Of a stretch of DNA of 64,000 nt, positions 57,691-64,000 are shown piece after piece. The DNA is from Pseudeuparius sepicola. Taxonomy: Eukaryota > Arthropoda > Insecta > Coleoptera > Anthribidae. The stretch spans positions 114,318,035-114,382,034 of the forward strand of contig OY987298.1 in assembly GCA_963920635.1 (NCBI GenBank), written 5' to 3'. The number at the start of each line of letters is the position of its first letter. Position 1 is the stretch's first letter. The position numbers were made by a program, and so were the translations under genes. The notes under the pieces were generated by a model, which did no database searches, was not told the origin of the DNA, and saw only the letters and a program-made list of their open reading frames with translations.

Positions 57691-58073
57691 CACCGAACTA
57701 TATTCAAACTGGAAAATCAGTAACGTGCGTGCGCGAAAGTAAAAATAGCTGCATTACAGACGACAGCGGTATTATCTGATTGGTTCCATTAGTTATTTTT
57801 ATGGGCATGCGCACTGCGGGATCACCATCTGCCAGGTCCGTATACCGGCCAAATTGTTTACATTGTGCGGGTGTACTTGTACGTTGTGTTGTGCTTCTTT
57901 TTAACCTGCGGCTGATAAATAGCAGTTTATATTTATTGTTATCGGTATATTTATTTATTGTTTTATTTGCCTGATGTACAAATATGCATGCGCGGACAAC
58001 TGATGCGCGAGGTCGTACTTTGGGATGCTTTGGCGTTGTGTCACTGATTTTTCAGTTTGAATATAGTTCGGTG
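57691..58073. repeat. MITE, about 383 bp
   Basis: CACCGAACTATATTCAAACT and GGAAAATCAGT on the left are inverted as ACTGATTTTTCAGTTTGAA and TATAGTTCGGTG on the right; the interior is GC-richer. Confidence 0.75.
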
Positions 58074-58786
58074 TTATTAAGGTACCTACCTATCTAGTCC
58101 ATGCCGCATTTTTACTACTAACAGGCATTTTCCGTCTCTTTAGCAACGTTGCTTAACGCAGGGTTTTAATTTTGAGACAAGTTTATTTCTGAATAAAGGA
58201 AAACACCTTTTAATTTTACTCGAAAACGGTGCACGCTAGCGAAGTTCAACAAGAGCACAATTTTTTTGTATAATATCTTGAAATTTCATAATATCGCAAG
58301 AAATTTCGTAAAAAATACGCACAAAACGTTTGGGGTATTTTTAACCCTTTAACCCTCCATTTAGGACGCGTATAATTAAGAATGTCAAACTATCTCTACC
58401 TCTGTCAATATCAAATCTTACAGGTACATCACATACAAAATTTCAAAATTTTATCTTTGTTCTTTCTGAAAAGATCTCGAAAAACCGTTTGCCAAAGTGT
58501 CCATTTCGGGGGCTATTTTTGATCTAGTATATTTTAATGATAGGGCATCAAAAACTGTTGCAATCCCCATGCAACTTGATTTAAGCGAGTAGGCAGGTAA
58601 AATAAGTAAATAGCGATTTTTGGCCATAGTTTTCATAGATGGCCATGGACAACAATTTTCATTAACAAAAGATGTAATTTTGTAAGAGCCTCAAAATCGT
58701 CATTAAAAGCTCCCAAAATCGGAAGTAAAGTAAGTCATTATTTTTTCTAAAATGAAAAGTGTCGGCTGTGTGCACGTGATTATATA
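58074..58786. other. No gene; diverged repeat piece
   Basis: The text near 58610-58670 (TTTTGGCCATAGTTTTCAT, GGCCATGGACA) parallels 2995-3050. Nothing else is recognised. Confidence 0.4.
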
Positions 58787-60034
58787 CAGGGTGTCTACTT
58801 TTAAGTGTATACAAATCGATAAAAAATGTATTTTGTGAGATATTTTCAAAAACCTTTTTTTGTTCGAAAGCTCTACAAAAAACGCTTCTTTTGACGTTTT
58901 TACTTTTGTCAAAATGCAAATCCAGGGACGGCTACGATTTTTTTTATACCCCGATTTTCACAAAAACCATTTAACGATTTTTTTATTTAAAATCTGACAC
59001 AACAGCGTTAATCAGGACACCCGAAAACCCCCATATACTAAATTTGAACAAAAAATGTAGAGGGTGTTCGGTTCTACACCCTGTTAAAGTTGAGCAAAAT
59101 AGGAATTTTAAAGACATCTGACGAGCCAAGTGTGCCATGGAATCCCTTCAAAACAGTTGCATGGTCAACAGGACCACTCAAAATGTTGGTGTGAAAAGAT
59201 TTACTACCAAAATATTCAGGGTATTTTTCTCTGAGCCATTTCAAAATTCTGAATTTTTATTAAACTTTATACTGATCAGGAGTGCTCTGGAATCATTGAA
59301 AAAATATTAAACACAAAAGTAATTTATTTCTTTACAAAATGCCAACCAACAAAATAAAAACAATTTAAATTATTGGGCCTTTCTCAACAAAGTCTCTGTC
59401 TAAGATGACACATTTTCTGTGCTTTTCCTGTTGTGACACACCAGCCACCTTAACTGATATGGACTTACTGACTGGCAGACTTCTGTATTTTTTAGATTTA
59501 GTTCGTTTATAGTATGTGGAGCGGTTTTGATATACTCTATTTTTGACCCGTATAAAGTTACAAAAAAATTCAGTAATTTGAGATGGCACAAATAAGAGCA
59601 CTCTGTATATTTCGTATTGGACCTTTGCACACCAATAACTTGAGTGGTCCTGTTGACCATTCAACTGTTTTGAGGGGATTCCATGGCACACTTGACTTGG
59701 CAGATGCCTTTAAAATTTCTATTTTGCTCAACTTTGACACCCTGCATAATGGAACTCCCTGTATATTTTTTATTCAAATTTGGTATTTGGGGGTTTTGGG
59801 GTGTTCTGATTAACGCTGTGGGGTCAGATTTTATATAAAAAAATCGCTAAAGGGTTTTCGCGAAAATCGGGGTATAAAAAAATCGCAGCCGGCCCTGGAT
59901 TTGCATTTTGAAAATGGCAGGAAGGTCAAAAGAAGCTATTTTTGAAGGCCTTTCAAACCAAAAAAAGGTTTTTGAAAATATCTCACAAAATACATGTTTT
60001 ATCGATTTGTATACACTTAAAAGTAGACACCCTG
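58787..60034. mobile_element. TIR element, 1,248 bp, arms over 300 bp
   Basis: TA-CAGGGTGTCTACTTTTAAG and CTTAAAAGTAGACACCCTG bound it (right flank CA instead of TA). Arms share AAATCGATAAAA, ATATTTTCAAAAACCTTTTT, TTTGCATTTT, CCCCGATTTTC and GCGTTAATCAG. Internal pieces such as TCCATGGCACACTTGACT recur at 50930 and 61550. Confidence 0.8.
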
Positions 60035-60636
60035 CATATGAAAAAGCGAGGTGTATTTTCTTGTAAATACACCTCGCTTTTTCATATATTTTCATACTAT
60101 TTTTTCTATCAGTTCTATAAAACATAAGATGGGCCCATTGGCCGTCAATTGTAGCCAGATATTCAAAACCAGGCCAATAATGTATCATTTAACTTTTCAG
60201 CCCCATTGTGGAATTGTTACATTATAACACAATCTTTCAATATATATATTTTGGTCAGTTTGAACAACATATTTTGTAGACGGCAAGAGAGGGACCAGAG
60301 GACTCCTGCAAGCAAGTTATGCCGTACCACATCTTGCTCGATCTAGATAGAGTGATATCGGCACAGCAAACACACACGTGGTTGGCACATACTTCTTTTT
60401 TCCCAATTAAGAAAAAAATAATGTGTCCTCTCGGGACTGAAGTTCCTTTTTATAACTCACGTGGTTTATTTGCCTCGGCCTCAGAGGCCTCGGCAACTGA
60501 ATTTCACATCCATTTTCAAATGTTAAACTTCACTGCCTTGGTACAAAAATAACTGTTTTGTGCTTTAGTTCAGTTAGGAGAAGGGTCAAAATCAATAGTA
60601 AAACGCTATTTCTTTGCCAATGCTTCAATTAATATA

Positions 60637-61180
60637 CAGGGTGTCCCAAAAAAAGGGTCAAGAATTGGTGCAGAGGTAGAGCACCCCTCGGGGAATCCGA
60701 ATTACCCCCATGTATATTATCCTTTTCTTTAGTTTAGGAGTTCAGCTTATTTTGGCTAGAATGAAGTGAGATAAATGCCTTATTTTTATTTAGATATTTA
60801 GCTAAAACTTGGGCATAATCAACACGAAGACAATTGAATCCACAAATCAAAACAATGCGCCCAAAAATAAAGAAATTATGACAAAAACAAATGAATTGAG
60901 AATGTTTTTAAAATAACTGCGGTTGAAAAAATTCTTTTAATTTTTAAAATGCCTTTAAAGTTATTGAACTTTTTGACTTTTGTTTTTTATGTCATAATTT
61001 ATTTATTTTTGAGCGCATTGATTTGATTATAGCCAAAATAATCTGAAAACTAGAAAATCACTGAAAAATCACAAATAAATAAACTCATAAACTAAAAAAG
61101 GATAATTTCATGGGGTGATTCGGATTCCTCGAGGGGTGTTTTTACCTCTATGTCACTTCTTCACACTCTGGGACACCTCG
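60637..61180. mobile_element. TA-flanked MITE, 544 bp
   Basis: TA-CAGGGTGTCCCAAAAAAAGG with GAGCACCCCTCGGGGAATCC on the left; GGATTCCTCGAGGGGTG and CTGGGACACCTCG-TA on the right. Confidence 0.8.
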
Positions 61181-62254
61181 TATAATCGTCAGGGCTCTAG
61201 AATATAATACAATCCAATAAAAAATGAATATGAACTAAAAATACTAGCATTTGCTATAAACTTCTATGTGTTTCATAATTGAATGCTGATTCTAAAGGGC
61301 GATAATCTTTGGACGATTTTAAGATTTTTTTTTATATAAACATAGCTTTGCGACCGCTCTAACAATGAGATACAGAGATTTTTTAGATTTAGTTCATCTA
61401 TAGTGTCAGGGGCGGTTTTGATATATTCGATTTTTGACTCCAAAAAATTGGGTACTTCGAGATGGCACAGAGAAAGACACCCTGTATATTTTGTATTGAA
61501 TCTTTGTACACCAAAACTTTGATTGGTCTTGGTGACCATTGAACTGAAAGGATTCCATGGCACACTTGACTCATCAGATGCCTTTAAAATTTCTATTTTG
61601 CTCAACATTGACACCCTCCAGAATGGAACTCGCTGTATATTATATACAGGGTGGAAGTGAATCATGGTACACTCCACTTTTTTCCCGTTTTTGAGATACA
61701 ATTTTGAAATTTGGCATGTTGATGTTACTTTATAAATGTCACTTTTTGACGTATAAATGCATTTTTGTCCACTTCCGGTTTTACCAGAAGTGACATTCAC
61801 TTTTTTTTTAATGGACCCTTTGCATATTATTTAAATTTCGGATTCTCCTCGATTCACTGAAACCAACGATGCTCCACAAGTGACATTTTGACCGACAGAA
61901 AGGGGCACAACGGGCCCACTGTGGCCTACGTGCCGGGCCGATTTAAGGCGGCCACCCCCTGCACTGGATAGGATAAGACTGACAGAAAGTGGTCTTTCTT
62001 CAAGTTATTTGTATTAATTTGTAATAATAAACTAAAGGTGGCCATGAAACAAATGGACTTCGACAAACTGGACATTTTTTAATGAACTGTCAAACCGTCT
62101 GTCTACAGAAAAATACTTCTCTTATAATACGCTACGCGCTACGGTATCAATGCGTTATCAAATCAACTACAACAGTTTCAAAAATAGTGCTTGTAAAATG
62201 CCGCAAGCTTACACCAGATACAAAAAAATCGGCTTCATTTGGCTCTAGTATAAA
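61181..62254. other. Element debris and GC-rich patch
   Basis: A left end TA-CAGGGTGGAAGTGAATCA lies at 61645 without a clear partner. 61260-61640 is another copy of the 58787 interior. 61900-61980 is GC-rich (CGGGCCCACTGTGGCC). The long minus-strand frame here is repeat read-through. Confidence 0.5.
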
Positions 62255-62385
62255 TTACATTTCCAGATGCTGGAAATACGTTCTTGCAGGACATTGTCCT
62301 TCAGGATATCGTTGGGCATACAAGTTTTTAGCAGCAACGGCATTTTCTTGGCACTCTCCATACAGTGGAGAACACACATAGGCGA
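62255..62385 (-). pseudogene. DUF4817-type helix-turn-helix fragment
   Basis: Minus strand YGECQENAVAAKNLYAQRYP then CPARTYFQHLEM and a stop: the YGECxxN-x2-A-x3-Y-x2-RYP pattern of the DUF4817 domain that starts insect Tc1/mariner-like transposases, the same domain as at 13059. No upstream start is seen because the frame runs into the GCGATC repeat. Confidence 0.6.
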
Positions 62386-62430
62386 TCGCGACCACGATCG
62401 CAACCGCGATAGCGATGGCGATCGCGACTG
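62381..62430. repeat. GCGAT(C/A/G) short tandem repeat
   Basis: About eight imperfect units of GCGATC, GCGATA, GCGATG, partly palindromic and GC-rich, translating as an Ala-Val-Ile run on the minus strand. Confidence 0.8.
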
Positions 62431-62528
62431 CTACTTTTTGCACACATATATGCGCGGTAGCGACCTTACGATACTAACAGGTTAGGATAATAAAATGTTA
62501 TAAATTAATTATAATAGTTTCAATAGAA

Positions 62529-62698
62529 ATGTCCAGCCCCGAGCTTCGTAAAGATGAAAACCGCTTCTACACATATTTTAGAATGGACTTTGAAAGTTTT
62601 GATGAAATTTTAAATCGCATTAAGGATGACATCACCAAAGAACAAACCAAATTTAGAGAACCAATTGAGGCTACAGAACGGTTGGCAATTACGTTAAG
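62529..62698 (+). CDS. PIF/Harbinger-like transposase, exon 1
   Basis: ATG 62529 opens MSSPELRKDENRFYTYFRMD, FESFDEILNRIKDDI, TKFREPIEATERLAITLR. FYxYFRM-x4-FDxIL and TKFRExIxxxERLAITLRFLxTG are the N-terminal hallmarks of HARBI1/PIF-type transposases. The donor GTAAAA at 62699 leaves AG, completed by G at 63723 to restore TLRFLGTRDS. Intact as far as seen. It could be an active element gene or a domesticated HARBI1-like nuclease; the window end prevents a decision. Confidence 0.85.
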
Positions 62699-62869
62699 GT
62701 AAAATGAGTTGTTTCGTTTTAGTCTTCTAAGTATTGCTTAGAGGAAAATAAAAATACCTATATTATGGTATTCATAAACTTTATGCTATACATAAACTCA
62801 AACGCAGGAGGTAAACATTTCAAAACTAAATACAAAAACAACAATGCAACCTACTACATTTTTTCAAAT

Positions 62870-63568
62870 ATTTGTACCAGAGAAGTTCTCGTACCAAGTT
62901 GCAGCAGAACATCGTCCATCAAATTCTTCTTCCGGGCTATAGGTATTATTGGAATCCTGTGGGGATATAATGGGCTCTAAAGTTGTATAAGCCCTTGACG
63001 AAGTAGACAAATGAGAGGCGGAACTTGTTCCCTCACTTGTTCCTGGTCGATTTCCTGTTCCAATTTCTAGTTACTGTGCCGATTATTCTTCCATGATGAT
63101 TTTGGCGATTTGAAATTTTACAAGTGACTGACGTCAAGGCGCCAGTTTTTTTGTTGCGGGCGACATGCGTTTTGTTTCTAAGTAGTTTATTACTCTATCC
63201 ACTGAAGAAGAAGGCTGGGGTACGTCTTCGAGCACTTTTTTTCTTTTTTAGATTACTGTGAATTATTTTGGATGCAGCCTTTTCTTGCCCATTTCTATCT
63301 TCCCGTCGTGATGTAAAATTTTCTGCATCATTATTTTCTGTTTCTTCGTTGTGTGTTTTGGAAGATTCAGCTATGTCAGCACTCGAAACATTGGACTCGG
63401 TTTGGGCAAATTGCAGGAACGGCCTGAAGGTCTCCATGCGCTCTGCCCATGGCCAGGTTTTGTACCGGCAAACAGATTTGGCCGGTTGCCCAGTTCTTGT
63501 CTTACAAGACCTTAGGTATTTCGAATAGCAATCTCACAAGTTCTTCCATTTTTTTTTTAATTCATCAC
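62870..63568 (-). pseudogene. MADF-BESS-like protein gene, antisense in the Harbinger intron
   Basis: Minus strand: acceptor CACCTGCAG then DELKKKWKNL, an in-frame TGA, DCYSKYLRSCKTRTGQPAKS, YKTWPWAERMETFRPFLQF, AQTESNV. KKKWKNLRD..Y and W-x3-M-x-F-x3-L end a MADF domain. An acidic, Lys-rich linker follows; after a shift SSSVDRVINYLE and RQSLVKFQIAKIIMEE resemble a BESS-type tail; then stops and a Ser/Thr-rich end (SSASHLSTSSRAYTTLEP). At least one stop in the domain and two frame breaks suggest a pseudogene. MADF or Myb-like partners are typical of Harbinger elements. Confidence 0.6.
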
Positions 63569-63722
63569 CTGCAGGTGAAAATAGAAATTATATACTTGGT
63601 TTGATTTGATTTGACAATTGACATAGATTAATTAGTTGAAATATTTTTTAGTTCCCAATTTTTTTTAATATTACAATGTGCATGGACATATTGATACGAA
63701 ATTCTAAACATTATTTTTTTAG

Positions 63723-64000
63723 GTTCTTAGGTACTAGGGATTCTTATAAAACAATTGGTCATAGTTTCCGATTAGGATTTTCGACAGTTGCTATCATCGT
63801 TGAAGAAGTGTGTAGCGCTATATGGAACCGATTGCAACCTATTTATATGCCAGAACCTACGGTGGAAATATGGGAAAAATCTATTCGTGGCTACAAAAAC
63901 TCCTGGCAATTTCCTAATTGCCTGGGGAGCATAGATAGCAAACATGTGACAATCAGGTGCCCAAGAAACAGCGGTTCAAACTATTTTTCTTATTTAAAAA
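63723..64000 (+). CDS. PIF/Harbinger-like transposase, exon 2 (cut by window end)
   Basis: After acceptor TTATTTTTTTAG: FLGTRDSYKTIGHSFRLGFS, then VEEVCSAIWNRL, EIWEKSIRGY, WQFPNCLGSIDSKHVTIRCP and SGSNYFSYLK. GSIDSKHVTIRCP-x2-SGSxYFxYK holds the first catalytic Asp of the DDE_Tnp_4 nuclease. The later acidic residues lie beyond 64000. The frame is uninterrupted. Confidence 0.9.

Noticed and set aside
59847..60188. 113-codon minus-strand frame
   Set aside because: Reads through the right inverted arm of the 58787 element; the left arm counterpart has stops.
61273..61800. 175-codon minus-strand open frame
   Set aside because: It crosses a TA-CAGGGTGG element end and copies of the 58787 repeat interior; the same sequence elsewhere is broken. 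No domain recognised.

Overview
ORGANISM. The window is AT-rich nuclear DNA from an arthropod, most likely an insect; I cannot name the order. Two conserved single-copy eukaryotic genes with GT-AG introns are embedded in a dense, layered population of insect-type repeats: TA-flanked Tc1/mariner-like elements with long inverted termini, hAT-like, PIF/Harbinger, Penelope-like, RNase H-bearing LINE remnants and THAP-domain fragments. There is no operon structure and there are no bacterial features. GENES. (1) The 3' end of a NUP133 homologue (+ strand; exons 3690-3891, 3955-4740, 8903-9045). (2) The C-terminal two thirds of a DDB1 homologue (- strand; nine exons from 39327 down to the stop at 9314, 719 codons including the stop). 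All nine DDB1 exons join in phase. The genes are convergent, with stops 268 bp apart and poly(A) signals facing each other. They do not act together: NUP133 is a nuclear pore scaffold protein and DDB1 is the CUL4 ubiquitin-ligase adaptor. (3) At the right edge, the 5' half of a PIF/Harbinger transposase (62529-62698, 63723-64000+), with a decayed MADF-domain gene antisense in its intron. LAYOUT. 1-3689: intron or flank of NUP133 with short tandem duplications and a Penelope-like remnant (GIY-YIG). 4741-8902: NUP133 intron carrying a hAT-like element (6112-8076) with a perfect 8-bp target duplication and a broken THAP gene. 9314-11974: three 3'-proximal DDB1 introns of 59, 459 and 1,244 bp. 11975-21752: DDB1 intron of 9.8 kb packed with foldback elements, a concentric double Tc1/mariner-type element with a truncated transposase, LINE fragments, and a mariner-type transposase fragment. 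22072-25556: intron of 3.5 kb with a second hAT-like element and MITEs. 26270-38990: intron of 12.7 kb with a MITE, a broken THAP gene and a 326-bp satellite array. 39328-62250: no recognisable host exon; almost continuous repeats, including foldbacks, a THAP exon fragment, a 656-bp triplication, an 18-copy 120-bp minisatellite, and three copies of a tRNA-like Pol III unit, two of them in a large palindrome. OVERALL. The conserved genes are ordinary. The interest lies in (a) long-TIR elements whose inverted termini run up to the transposase start codon, (b) tRNA-like Pol III units inside a palindrome, (c) nested higher-order tandem arrays, and (d) the absence of the DDB1 5' exons from 24.7 kb of upstream sequence.
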